This document shows, in pieces, positions 8,028-16,325 of a DNA stretch of 64,000 nucleotides (its first letter is position 1; each line of letters opens with the position of its first letter). The position numbers and the translations under genes are program-made. Source of the stretch: Georhizobium profundi (lineage in GTDB: Bacteria > Pseudomonadota > Alphaproteobacteria > Rhizobiales > Rhizobiaceae); assembly GCF_003952725.1 (NCBI RefSeq), contig NZ_CP032509.1, positions 3,310,001 to 3,374,000 on the forward strand. The letters are read 5' to 3'. The notes beneath the pieces are model-generated. The model was given only the letters and a program-made list of their open reading frames with translations. It made no database searches and had not been told where the DNA came from.

Positions 8028-8689
8028 GATCCTTCCTCCGCCAGCCTGTAACCCAGCCCACGAACGGTTTTGATGAAGCCGGCTCCGAGCTTGGAGCGGA
8101 GATTGTGAACATGAACCTCGACGGCATTGCTTTCGACCTCTTCCTGCCAGCCGTACAAACTGTCCTCGAGCATTGCCTTTGGAACGGTCGCTCCCGGCCG
8201 CTCCATGAGCGCTCGAAGTACGCCGAACTCACGTCGGGTCAAGGAGAGTGGTTTTCCCTCGAAGCTGGCAGTCTGGCGTGCGGGGTCTAGCGCGACCCCG
8301 CACCACTCCAGAATGCCTGACGCATGGCCAGCCCCGCGGCGCGCTGCAGCGCGCACCCGGGCGGCCAGTTCGTCGAGATCGAAAGGTTTGCCGACATAAT
8401 CGTCCGCACCAGCGTCAAGACCTGCAATACGGTCTTGCACCTGGTCACGGGCGGTCAACAGAACCACCGGCGTGGCATTCTTGCGCTGTCTTAGAAAGCT
8501 GAGGACATCGAGCCCCGAACCGTCGGGCAACATCAAATCGAGCACGACGGTACCGTAACTCTGGGCCTTCAAGGCGGCATACGCATCTTCGCAGGTCGCA
8601 ACTGCGTCCACGGTGAAGCCCGCGAGGCCGAGCCCTGCCGATAGGCCGTCAAGCAGCACAGGGTCGTCCTCAACTACCAGGATGCGCAT
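8024..8689 (-). CDS. OmpR-family response regulator, QseB/PmrA type
   Basis: A 221-residue regulator. Its receiver domain has the acidic pair Asp8-Asp9, phospho-acceptor Asp51 and the conserved Lys in VGKPFD. A winged-helix DNA-binding domain covers about 125-218 (LTRREFGVLRALMERPG, EVHVHNLRSKLG, TVRGLGYRL). It overlaps the partner kinase by four bases and starts 47 bases after the L,D-transpeptidase stop. Regulators of the PmrA/QseB branch bind two TTAA-containing direct half-sites spaced by 11 bp. Such a box is present at 9545-9561 in front of this operon, so autoregulation is likely. Confidence 0.9.
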   Translation of the reverse strand: MRILVVEDDPVLLDGLSAGLGLAGFTVDAVATCEDAYAALKAQSYGTVVLDLMLPDGSGLDVLSFLRQRKNATPVVLLTARDQVQDRIAGLDAGADDYVGKPFDLDELAARVRAAARRGAGHASGILEWCGVALDPARQTASFEGKPLSLTRREFGVLRALMERPGATVPKAMLEDSLYGWQEEVESNAVEVHVHNLRSKLGAGFIKTVRGLGYRLAEEGS

Positions 8690-8736
8690 TTATCATCTTC
8701 CATGGAGTGGTCCCTCAGCATCAAATAGTATTCATC

Positions 8737-9498
8737 TCATCCGACAAGCAGATGTTCCATCGTCGGGTCGGGAATGACGACGATCCTGCTGCCGTCGCGG
8801 ACCTCGTCATGGAGATGAATGACATCCTGGTTGATAAGGCGGATGCATCCTGATGAAACAGCCTTGCCAATGCTGTGTGCCTCCGGCGTGCCATGCAGGC
8901 GGTAAAGCGTGTCTTTGCCGTTCTCGTGGATATAGAGCGCCCGGGCGCCGAGCGGATTGTTGAGACCTGGATCCATCCCGCCATTGGCAATACTATAGGG
9001 CTCCAGTTCGGGCTGCCGCGCCACCATGGAGTTTGGCGGTGTCCAGCGCGGCCATTTGCGCTTGTAGGCGACGATCGCCCGGCCCGCCCACGCGAAGCCG
9101 TCCCTGCCCACGCCGATGCCGTAACGCGTTGCTCGTCCTTGTGGCTTCACGTGGTAGAGATACTTGCCGGGCGTATCGACGATGAGGGTCCCCGGTTTCT
9201 CGTCCGTTTGATAACCGACTTCAGTGCGCCAAAACCGTTGGTCGAGCTGGGCGATGTCGACCTCCGGGACTGGAAACTGCTCATGCGGCATCGCGTAGTA
9301 CATCGGCGGCACGATCGGCTTGGGCGCAGGTGGTGGCGGTTCGGCGACCGCGACAGAGGGCTGCTGAGCCGTCGACACGCACCCCGATAGAGCAAGTGCG
9401 CCGATCCCCAAGACGAACGCGCGCCTTGGAAGCTCGCAGCACAGTTTACTTCCTTCTGGATGCTCACTTGCGGGATTGATGTCGGATTCGCGCGCCAT
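8737..9498 (-). CDS. L,D-transpeptidase lipoprotein (YkuD domain)
   Basis: A 253-residue enzyme that makes 3-3 peptidoglycan cross-links or attaches proteins to peptidoglycan. The N-terminus has Pro-Arg-Arg followed by a hydrophobic stretch and a lipobox ending in Leu-Ser-Gly-Cys (Cys40), so it is probably a lipoprotein. The YkuD catalytic motif runs from His202 (HGTPEAHSIG) to Cys218 (SSGCIRL). I start it at the ATG at 9498; an upstream TTG at 9534 would add 12 unlikely residues. It is the first gene of the minus-strand operon controlled from the 9499-9623 gap. Its catalytic cysteine makes it a candidate client of the neighbouring Dsb proteins. Confidence 0.87.
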   Translation of the reverse strand: MARESDINPASEHPEGSKLCCELPRRAFVLGIGALALSGCVSTAQQPSVAVAEPPPPAPKPIVPPMYYAMPHEQFPVPEVDIAQLDQRFWRTEVGYQTDEKPGTLIVDTPGKYLYHVKPQGRATRYGIGVGRDGFAWAGRAIVAYKRKWPRWTPPNSMVARQPELEPYSIANGGMDPGLNNPLGARALYIHENGKDTLYRLHGTPEAHSIGKAVSSGCIRLINQDVIHLHDEVRDGSRIVVIPDPTMEHLLVG

Positions 9499-9544
9499 GT
9501 CAGTGCCTTCTGCTGGTTGAACGGCCGCGACCAACCCTTCGTAC

Positions 9545-9561
9545 CTTAAGGCTGCCTTAAG
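9545..9561. promoter_or_regulatory. CTTAAG-N5-CTTAAG operator, PmrA/QseB type
   Basis: Two CTTAAG hexamers are separated by five bases (GCTGC), a period of 11 bp, in the 125-bp gap between the divergent L,D-transpeptidase and dsbD genes. PmrA/QseB-branch regulators are known to recognise YTTAAK-N5-YTTAAK, and both halves match exactly. Each hexamer is its own reverse complement, so the box reads the same on both strands and could serve both operons. The response regulator at 8024-8689 is the obvious candidate to bind it. Confidence 0.65.
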
Positions 9562-9623
9562 CTCAGTGCCGCACCCGGCGGCACGACAGGTTCAATGCGC
9601 GGGCGGACGAAGGTTTGAACGTA

Positions 9624-11444
9624 ATGAAGAAAACGGTCTTTGCGATCTTTGGCATGCTCGCGGTGCAGGCGGTCTTGCCGGCTGGAGCCGCGTCGCCGGC
9701 TAATCCGCTGCCGGTCGATGAGGCATTTGCCATGACGGTTTCGCCGGGTCCGGGCGGATCACTTACGGTGGAATGGGCGATCGCGGACGGCTACTACCTC
9801 TATCGCGACCGAATTGCGGCCCGCGCGCAGGACGGCGCGGACATGATCATCGAAACGGTTCCAGGAGTCGCCAAGGACGACCCGAATTTCGGGCGTTCAG
9901 AGATCTACTACGACAGGGCGCAGGCGGTGGTTCGCCAACCTGGCGCAGACCCGGTTGAGATCACCTACCAAGGCTGCCAGGAGAGCGGCATCTGCTACGC
10001 TCCGGAGACGCGGAAAATTGATCCTGTCAGTCTCGCCATCTCCGGCTCGGCTCCTGCCGAAGGGGTGAGCGTTGCGTGGTCGACGGAGAACGTCCCCCTG
10101 TCACCCGACGACAGTGGACCGCAGGAGACGCGCGGCTCGACAGGCTTGATGGTTGCAGCCGATCAGAGCCTCGTCCAATCATTCCTTGATAAGGGCGGCG
10201 CGCCCCTCGTACTCGTCATGTTCGCGTTATTCGGGATGCTGCTCGCCTTCACCCCGTGCGTGTTCCCGATGTACCCGATCCTGGCCGGCGCCTTGACGCG
10301 CGAGGGCGATCGCCTCACGCCCGGCAGAGGATTCCACCTGTCGGCGACCTATGTCCTTGGCCTCGCCTCAGCCTTTGCGTTGCTCGGCGCGATCGCCGGA
10401 TGGTCTGGCCAGAATTTCCAGCTGGTCCTGCAGTCGTCCTGGACAAGCGGGGCGATTGCGACGGTCTTCGTGGCGTTGGCGCTGTCCATGTTTGGGCTGT
10501 TCGAGCTGCAACTGCCCACCGCATGGACGAGCTGGGTTGCCAGACGGACAGGCCGCTTGGGCGGCTCGACGGGTTCTACCGCCGCTCTCGGCTTCTCGTC
10601 GGTGCTGATCGTGGGGCCTTGCGTCACCGCCCCGCTAGCGGGCGCATTGCTCTACATCGCACAGACTGGCGACATCGTCCTCGGGACCGGCGCTCTGTTT
10701 GCACTCGGCATGGGCAAGGGATTGCCGCTGATTGCTCTTGGCACGCTGGGCGGTAGTGCGCTGCCGCGTGCCGGCGCCTGGATGGAGAGCATCAAGCGCG
10801 TCTTCGGCTTCCTCTTCCTGGCGACTTCCATCTGGATCGCCACGCCCCTGCTGCCACCCGGAGCTGACCTGGCGCTCTGGGCGATGCTGCTTGTCGGCGT
10901 TGCGAGCGTCGTGTTTTCGGCCACTCTATCCGGGGGCTTCGCGCTTGCTGTAGGCCGAACGGTGGGCGGTATCGCGTATATCTACGGCACTATCCTGATG
11001 ATCGGGGCCGCCGCCGGCGGCACGGATCCGCTTAGGCCGCTCGCGGTATTCGCCGGTCGCGAGACGGGCGGCCCCGCTGTGGCGGAACTCGAGTTCACGC
11101 CCGTCGCCTCGGCACCTAGCCTGCAGACAAAGATCGCATCCGCGGCCGGTCAGCCAACCCTCGTCTATTTCACCGCCGACTGGTGCGTGACATGCCGCAC
11201 GATCGAGCGAGGGGTCTTCTCCGATGAGAGCGTGCGACAGGCCCTGTCCGAATTCCAGCTGATCAAGGCCGACGTCACCGTTTTCAACAAAGCCAACGCC
11301 GAACTGATGAAACAGCTGCGTGTAGCCGGCCCGCCGACCATGCTGTTCTTCAAGGACTCGCGCGAGGTCTCCGGAACGCGGCTGGTCGGTGATGTGAACA
11401 TTGAATCCCTCACGCGGTCGGCGGGCCAGCTGCGGGACCTGTGA
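9624..11444 (+). CDS. dsbD: Thiol:disulfide interchange protein DsbD
   Basis: A 606-residue full-length DsbD that carries electrons from cytoplasmic thioredoxin to periplasmic partners. A signal peptide (1-22) is followed by the immunoglobulin-like alpha domain with Cys118 and Cys124 (QGCQESGICY). The eight-helix beta domain (about 190-460) has a cysteine in each repeat (FTPCVFPMYP and GPCVTAPLAG). The C-terminal thioredoxin domain carries CVTC at 521-524. The ATG at 9624 has AAGG ten bases upstream; the TTG at 9615 is too close to it. The gene is followed after one base by a TlpA-like gene and then a dsbA, making a self-contained reductive/oxidative set. Confidence 0.92.
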   Translation: MKKTVFAIFGMLAVQAVLPAGAASPANPLPVDEAFAMTVSPGPGGSLTVEWAIADGYYLYRDRIAARAQDGADMIIETVPGVAKDDPNFGRSEIYYDRAQAVVRQPGADPVEITYQGCQESGICYAPETRKIDPVSLAISGSAPAEGVSVAWSTENVPLSPDDSGPQETRGSTGLMVAADQSLVQSFLDKGGAPLVLVMFALFGMLLAFTPCVFPMYPILAGALTREGDRLTPGRGFHLSATYVLGLASAFALLGAIAGWSGQNFQLVLQSSWTSGAIATVFVALALSMFGLFELQLPTAWTSWVARRTGRLGGSTGSTAALGFSSVLIVGPCVTAPLAGALLYIAQTGDIVLGTGALFALGMGKGLPLIALGTLGGSALPRAGAWMESIKRVFGFLFLATSIWIATPLLPPGADLALWAMLLVGVASVVFSATLSGGFALAVGRTVGGIAYIYGTILMIGAAAGGTDPLRPLAVFAGRETGGPAVAELEFTPVASAPSLQTKIASAAGQPTLVYFTADWCVTCRTIERGVFSDESVRQALSEFQLIKADVTVFNKANAELMKQLRVAGPPTMLFFKDSREVSGTRLVGDVNIESLTRSAGQLRDL

Positions 11445-11445
11445 C

Positions 11446-12264
11446 ATGAACGCCGTGACGCTCGGACCGCTGGTTCTTGCGGTTGATCATTATTCCGCGA
11501 TCCTTGGCATCTTCGCCTTCATCCTGGTCACGGGAATGCTGACGCGCCGGATCGACAGCAGGTTCCATGCATGGTCGTCGTGGGTACTCATCGGTGGCGG
11601 TGCGGCGGCGCGAGCAGGGCATGTGCTGCTTCACTGGCGCAACTTCGCGGAAGAACCGCTGCGCATCCTGGCTTTCTGGGACGGGGGCTTCTACTGGCCT
11701 GCCGGGCTTGCGGCCGCGCTGCTCAGCATCTTGCTGGCATTGCGAACGGCGCGGCTGCGCCTGTGGGCGCTGCTTCCCCTGGCACTGGCGCTGGTGGTGT
11801 GGAACACTGCCTGGCAGCTCGCCAGCGGTACCTCGGCAATTGCACTTCCAGCCTCGAGTTTCGAATCGCTGGCGGGAGAAGAACAGGCGCTAGCCGCGGG
11901 CGGCACGCCCAAGGTCATCAATCTGTGGGCTTCCTGGTGTCCGCCCTGCCGGCGCGAGATGCCGATGATGGCCAAGACAGCGGCATCTGCCGAGGGCATC
12001 CAGTTCATCTTCGCCAACCAGGGCGAAAGCCGCGAGATGATCGAGCGCTATCTCGCCGAAGAAGGAATAGCGCTGGACACCGTGCTTCTCGATCGGTTCG
12101 GCGATCTTGGTCGCCACTACGGCGCGCCGGGCTTGCCGGCGACTCTCTTCATAGACAAGCACGGCGTCCTCAAACACGCGCACCTCGGTGAAATCTCGCG
12201 CGAGACTTTGCAGTCTCGGCTTGGGGAGCTGCGATCCGACGTCGATGAAAAAGGAGACAATTGA
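11446..12264 (+). CDS. TlpA-like membrane thiol:disulfide reductase
   Basis: A 272-residue protein with an N-terminal membrane part of about four helices (residues 8-30, 43-63, 80-100, 106-124) and a periplasmic thioredoxin domain from about 135. The active site is CPPC at 165-168 (ASWCPPCRREMP), the TlpA/ResA/DsbE signature. A cis-Pro loop (GLPATLF) lies near 230. It likely receives electrons from the DsbD encoded just upstream and reduces a specific client. The ATG starts one base after the dsbD stop. The polytopic N-terminus is longer than the single anchor of classical TlpA. Confidence 0.85.
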   Translation: MNAVTLGPLVLAVDHYSAILGIFAFILVTGMLTRRIDSRFHAWSSWVLIGGGAAARAGHVLLHWRNFAEEPLRILAFWDGGFYWPAGLAAALLSILLALRTARLRLWALLPLALALVVWNTAWQLASGTSAIALPASSFESLAGEEQALAAGGTPKVINLWASWCPPCRREMPMMAKTAASAEGIQFIFANQGESREMIERYLAEEGIALDTVLLDRFGDLGRHYGAPGLPATLFIDKHGVLKHAHLGEISRETLQSRLGELRSDVDEKGDN

Positions 12265-12870
12265 ATGTTGACCAGAAGATACCTGTTGAAGGCAACCGCC
12301 GCTGGATTAGCTGCCGCGGCGCTGCCATCGCCTGTCCTTGCCCAGGTTGAACTGACCGTCGAGGAGGTCCTGTTCGATCCGCAAATCCCGGTATTGGGGA
12401 ATCCTGGCGGCGACGTGACGATCGCTGAGTATTTCGACTATCAGTGCCCGTTCTGCAAGCGCGGCCACCAGGACCTCGTGAACGTCGTGCGAGAGGATGG
12501 GAACGTCCGCCTGGTGATGAAGGACTGGCCGATTTTCGGCGCCGCGTCGGTTCATGCCTCCAGCCTCGTGCTCGCCGCCGGCAAGGACTACGAAAAGGCG
12601 CTTCATGCTTTGATGGCAACCAAGGGCCGCCTTGGCGAAGAAGATGTCGACGCCGTCTTGGAGAAGGCGGGGCTGGATCCGCAGAGCCTTCTCGCCGCTT
12701 TTAGAAAAGATCAGGACCGCATCGACGGCATTCTCGCCCGCAACATGAATCAGGCGAACGCATTCGGGTTCGGCGGCACTCCCGCTTTCCTCGTCAACAC
12801 ACGGATCCACCATGGTGCGATGGACAAGCAAGCGCTGCGCGACGCGATTGCTGCTGCGCGAGAAGGTTGA
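12265..12870 (+). CDS. DsbA/Com1-like periplasmic thiol oxidoreductase (copy 2)
   Basis: A 201-residue exported thioredoxin-fold protein. It has a twin-arginine-like leader (LTRRYLLKA) with cleavage expected after the Ala-Gln near residue 27, active site CPFC at 61-64, and a cis-Pro loop GTPAFLV near 172. It starts immediately after the TlpA-like stop, completing a dsbD - tlpA - dsbA operon. It is close to the copy at 6085, with a slightly different redox dipeptide (Pro-Phe instead of Pro-Tyr). Two paralogues on the two arms of one divergon suggest separate clients or redox roles, possibly ScsC-like. Confidence 0.87.
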   Translation: MLTRRYLLKATAAGLAAAALPSPVLAQVELTVEEVLFDPQIPVLGNPGGDVTIAEYFDYQCPFCKRGHQDLVNVVREDGNVRLVMKDWPIFGAASVHASSLVLAAGKDYEKALHALMATKGRLGEEDVDAVLEKAGLDPQSLLAAFRKDQDRIDGILARNMNQANAFGFGGTPAFLVNTRIHHGAMDKQALRDAIAAAREG

Positions 12871-12966
12871 GTTGGTGGAGCTTCGCTGGGAACATAAGGA
12901 AGAACGATCCGTTCTGCCGGAAGCAGGAAGCGGATGCGCGCTCCCGCTCACAACTGGAGGCCTTCA

Positions 12967-13353
12967 GTGAGCTACACGATTGACCGAAAGATCGACGGAG
13001 CACGCTTTGAAGATGTTGTCGAGAGAACACGGCAAGCTCTTGCTGACCAGGGGTTCGGCGTGTTGACCGAAATCGACGCCAAAGCGACCATGAAAAAGAA
13101 GCTGGATGTGCAGATGGATTCATACCTGATCCTCGGTGCCTGTAATCCAAGGATGGCGCATCAGGCGATCGGAATGGAACCTCGTGTCGGCGCGATGCTG
13201 CCCTGCAATGTCATCGTTCGAGAGGTAAAAGGTGGAGTGGAGGTCAGCGCGATTGATCCCGTGGCTTCTATGATGGCGATCGAAAACAACGATCTGAAAA
13301 AGGTTGCTGGGCAGGTACGGGAGCTGCTGGGCAGAGCCGTCCAGAGCATCTGA
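12967..13353 (+). CDS. DUF302 family protein
   Basis: A 128-residue protein matching the DUF302 fold. It has FEDVVERTRQALADQGFGVLTEID at the start and LGACNPRMAHQAIGMEPRVGAMLPCNVIVRE in the middle, with the two Cys of the family around residues 58 and 78. No export signal is seen. The GTG at 12967 is chosen because ctggagg lies immediately upstream at a good distance; the ATG at 12934 would add residues unlike the family. DUF302 genes often accompany metal, sulfur and redox stress loci, and this one follows dsbA by 96 bases. The molecular role is unknown. Confidence 0.8.
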   Translation: MSYTIDRKIDGARFEDVVERTRQALADQGFGVLTEIDAKATMKKKLDVQMDSYLILGACNPRMAHQAIGMEPRVGAMLPCNVIVREVKGGVEVSAIDPVASMMAIENNDLKKVAGQVRELLGRAVQSI

Positions 13354-13489
13354 ATGTTCAAGAGCAGCACAATAATCCCTGGCGAGGACACAGTAGCTCA
13401 GGATTGTTCTCATCGCGTATTCGAACGGAACTTCGTTGAGGCACGATGGTTGGATTGGTAGAAGTACTCTACTCTTGAGATGATCAATC

Positions 13490-13978
13490 ATGATCCCATC
13501 AGCCGCAGAGCGAGTTACGGCTCACACATCCGACGACGTCAACCGTCGTATACAGCGGGAAACTGAGGACAGGATTGACTATTATGCCGGTCATCTCGCC
13601 GAGATCGATCACCGCTTGCAGGAACTTGATCGCGAATGGGATATTGAAAGAGCGCTTGAGGCAAACGCCTCGGCGCTCGCTTTTGCCGGAGCGGCCCTCG
13701 GGGCCACGGTGGATCGTCGTTGGCTTGCACTGCCCATCTTGGTAACGGCCTTCCTGTTTCAACACGCCGTACAGGGCTGGTGTCCGCCACTTCCGATGTT
13801 GCGGCGTATGGGCTTTCGAACCGCGAAGGAGATCAATCAGGAACGCTACGCTTTGAAAGCCCTACGCGGCGATTTCAAACGCGTTGAGGGGGAAGACGAC
13901 AGAGGGGCGGCGGCGACACGAGCGGTGGGGATAGGAGAGGAAAACGCGGTTGGCAGACATCAGATCAGCAGAGCGTGA
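13490..13978 (+). CDS. DUF2892 (YgaP-like) inner-membrane protein
   Basis: A 162-residue protein. Its N-terminal 60 residues are charged and helical. Two closely spaced hydrophobic segments lie about 62-90, and after them comes the strongly conserved family stretch QGWCPPLPMLRRMGFRTAKEINQERYALKALRGDF, with one Cys. In YgaP a similar membrane domain is fused to a rhodanese; here it stands alone. The ribosome binding site is weak. Its last 29 bases overlap the next gene. Linkage to DUF302 and Dsb genes suggests a part in sulfur or thiol stress, which is inference. Confidence 0.75.
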   Translation: MIPSAAERVTAHTSDDVNRRIQRETEDRIDYYAGHLAEIDHRLQELDREWDIERALEANASALAFAGAALGATVDRRWLALPILVTAFLFQHAVQGWCPPLPMLRRMGFRTAKEINQERYALKALRGDFKRVEGEDDRGAAATRAVGIGEENAVGRHQISRA

Positions 13979-14465
13979 GTTCCCGGTTTCGGCCGGGATT
14001 CTGTTCGGCTTAGGTCTCGGCGGCTTCTTCGACGGGATTGTCCTTCATCAATTGCTCCAGTGGCACCACATGGTGACGAGTGCGGGCTATCCCGCCAACA
14101 GCGTCGAGAATCTTGAACTGAATACGCTGCTGGACGGGGTCTTCCACGCCAGCACCTACGTCTTCGTCGTTCTTGGGCTTGTCATGCTGTGGCGAACAGC
14201 CCACCGGACGCATCTGTGGTGGTCGGGAAAGCTCCTGCTCGGGACGATCCTAATGGGTTTCGGCATCTTCAATCTAGTCGAAGGCATCGTCGACCATCAT
14301 CTGCTCGGGCTGCATCACGTCAACGAGACTGTTCCGCGCGAGCAGTGGATTTACTGGGACATCGGATTTCTGGTCTGGGGGGCGCTAATGCTGGTTGGCG
14401 GCTGGATGTTTTACAGATCTGGCAAGAGGGACTCGCCCGAAAGTCGCGCGCGCCCTGCGCGCTGA
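13950..14465 (+). CDS. DUF2243 membrane protein
   Basis: A 171-residue protein with four predicted helices and several histidines at helix ends: VLHQLLQWHHM near 27-37, FHAST near 62, and EGIVDHHLLGLHHVNE near 107-122. These are typical of DUF2243 and look like metal or heme ligands. The start is a TTG with ggagagg nine bases upstream, inside the 3-prime end of the DUF2892 gene, so translation is probably coupled. Function is unknown. The histidine clusters make copper or heme binding worth testing. Confidence 0.75.
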   Translation: MADIRSAEREFPVSAGILFGLGLGGFFDGIVLHQLLQWHHMVTSAGYPANSVENLELNTLLDGVFHASTYVFVVLGLVMLWRTAHRTHLWWSGKLLLGTILMGFGIFNLVEGIVDHHLLGLHHVNETVPREQWIYWDIGFLVWGALMLVGGWMFYRSGKRDSPESRARPAR

Positions 14466-14836
14466 AGGTTACGGGCGCGCAGCCTAGAGAAGGTTGGATG
14501 TCAGACCCACTCCCTCCGCCATGCCTTACAACCGCTCCCCCAATTTTCGTTAACAAGCCGATCTCCTTCCGGCGAGCCGCTTCGCCCGGTCGTGGTCGTG
14601 CAGGCACCGTACCGCAGCGAGATACGTGCAGCTCCCCTGATCTTCGTAACGTTGGCGCTCTCAAACGTTCGCGGCAAGACGACCCAGCCGGGTCCTGCGC
14701 CTCACTTGGCCGTCACGCCTGGAAAGTTTGCTCCCCCATTGTCACGGTTTGTCGGTAACGAATTGAAGCTGCCGAACCATCCGCAATTCAACGCAAACGC
14801 CGCTTTGGCATCTTCTGGAATTAGAATTCCATAAAG
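14466..14836. other. Long intergenic stretch without a convincing gene
   Basis: About 370 bases separate the DUF2243 gene from the first operator of the organosulfur region. Open frames here lack a ribosome binding site and recognisable domains. The stretch becomes more A/T-rich toward its right end, where a 7-bp-arm inverted repeat (TGGAATT-AG-AATTCCA, 14816-14831) adjoins the TCTA-N9-TAGA dyad. The boundary may mark a join between two unrelated gene blocks. Confidence 0.5.
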
Positions 14837-14853
14837 TCTATTATTTTAGTAGA
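14837..14853. promoter_or_regulatory. TCTA-N9-TAGA dyad, site A
   Basis: The 17-bp sequence TCTATTATTTTAGTAGA lies 85 bases before the first LLM monooxygenase start. It has 7-base arms (TCTATTA / TAGTAGA, one mismatch) around TTT. The same architecture recurs at 21891 and 23286. It is a probable operator, and the local Rrf2 regulator is the leading candidate to bind it. Confidence 0.6.
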
Positions 14854-14938
14854 TTTTTGGTTCGCGCCTGCGACGCCTGCCCTTACGATCTGTCTCATCG
14901 TCAATGACACACATGACGCAGATTGAAGGAGCAACCGC

Positions 14939-16282
14939 ATGTCCTCACCCAGCCGGCAGATCCATCTGAATGCCTTTCTCAGGAATGTCGGCCAGCACGA
15001 GGCTGCGTGGCGGCTGCCGGAGACCAATGTCGCGGGCGTGACCGACATCGAGCATTACCGGCATCTCGCCCGGACGGCCGAACGCGGCAAGCTCGACGCC
15101 ATCTTCTTTGCCGATCATCCGGTGCTGAAGGACCGCTCGCAGGATCGGCCGTGGGATTCGCTCGATCCATTCACGCTTGTCACCGCGCTTTCGGGGGTCA
15201 CGAGCCATATCGGTCTCGTCGCGACGGCATCGACCACCTACAACGACCCCTATGGCATCGCCAGGCGCTTCGGCACGCTCGACCACGTGAGCAAGGGCCG
15301 CGCCGGCTGGAATGTGGTGACGACGGCGAATGCGGCGGCGGCGGCCAATTTCGGCTTCGAGGTCCATCCTGATCCGAACCAGCGCTACGAGCGGGCCGCA
15401 GAATTCCTCGAAGTCACCTTCGGCCTCTGGGACAGCTGGGACGACGATGCGATCCTCGGCGACAAGGAGGCCGGCGTTTTCGTCAATCCGGACGCGATCC
15501 ACAGCATCGACCATATGGGGACGAACTTCCGCGTGGCGGGACCGCTTGAAATTCCCCGCTCTCCGCAAGGCCGGCCCGTCATCTTCCAGGCCGGATCGTC
15601 CGAGCCCGGCAAGGACCTCGCGGCGCGCTACGCGGAAGCGATCTTTACGGCGCAGCCAATCATCGAAGACGCACAGGCCTTCTATGCGGACGTGAAGGGC
15701 CGCGTGAAAGCCTATGGGCGCGATCCCGCCAAAGTGCTCATCCTACCCGGACTGTCCTTCTTCATCGGTGGCACCGAGGAGGAAGCCCATCGCCTGCAGG
15801 AGACATTCGAGAACCTCACTCTGCCGACCTATGGACTTGCGCAACTGAAGCGGATCACCGGCGTCGACTACGATGACCACGATCTCGATGCGCCCGTCTC
15901 GATCCCGCCGCGCGCTGCTCTGGCCGGCGATCAGAAGAGCCGCCACGATCTGGTGCATCGCCTGACGTCCAGCGAGAACCTGACGCTGCGCCAGCTTTTG
16001 CGCCGGCTCAGCGCCGGTCGCGGTCACCGCATCACGGCGGGCACGCCGGAGCAGGTCGCCGGAACGATCGTCGAGTGGTTCGAGAATGGTGCGGCCGACG
16101 GCTTCAACCTGATCCCGCCTGCCCTGCCGACTTCGCTCGCCACCTTCGTCGATCAGGTCGTGCCTATTCTGCAAAACAAGGGACTTTTCCGCCGGGAATA
16201 CGAAGGCACGACGCTGCGCCATCATCTCGGCCTCGAGCGGCCGAGCGTCGGCGAGCGCGGATTCAAGGCGGCGGCCGAATAA
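14939..16282 (+). CDS. LLM-class FMN-dependent monooxygenase (NtaA/SnaA/DszA type), copy 1
   Basis: A 447-residue TIM-barrel flavin monooxygenase of the luciferase-like superfamily. Family signatures are HYRHLARTAERGKLDAIFFADHP near 36-58, LVATASTTYNDPYGIARRF near 94-112, and GRAGWNVVTT near 119-128. Members oxidise aminopolycarboxylates, dialkyl sulfides/sulfones or sulfonates using FMNH2 supplied by a separate reductase. The adjoining Ssu/Tau-type importer and nearby FMN reductases point to desulfurisation of an organosulfur substrate. A gaagga ribosome site precedes the ATG. It heads an operon with the importer genes and is preceded by dyad site A. Confidence 0.87.
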   Translation: MSSPSRQIHLNAFLRNVGQHEAAWRLPETNVAGVTDIEHYRHLARTAERGKLDAIFFADHPVLKDRSQDRPWDSLDPFTLVTALSGVTSHIGLVATASTTYNDPYGIARRFGTLDHVSKGRAGWNVVTTANAAAAANFGFEVHPDPNQRYERAAEFLEVTFGLWDSWDDDAILGDKEAGVFVNPDAIHSIDHMGTNFRVAGPLEIPRSPQGRPVIFQAGSSEPGKDLAARYAEAIFTAQPIIEDAQAFYADVKGRVKAYGRDPAKVLILPGLSFFIGGTEEEAHRLQETFENLTLPTYGLAQLKRITGVDYDDHDLDAPVSIPPRAALAGDQKSRHDLVHRLTSSENLTLRQLLRRLSAGRGHRITAGTPEQVAGTIVEWFENGAADGFNLIPPALPTSLATFVDQVVPILQNKGLFRREYEGTTLRHHLGLERPSVGERGFKAAAE

Positions 16283-16325
16283 GCAGGCGTCTTCCCCCTC
16301 GCTCTTCTGACACAGGAAATCCCTC

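Noticed and set aside
14466..14836. Possible broken transposase or short gene in the 370-base gap.
   Set aside because: No inverted-repeat ends, no recognisable residues and no ribosome site could be found.
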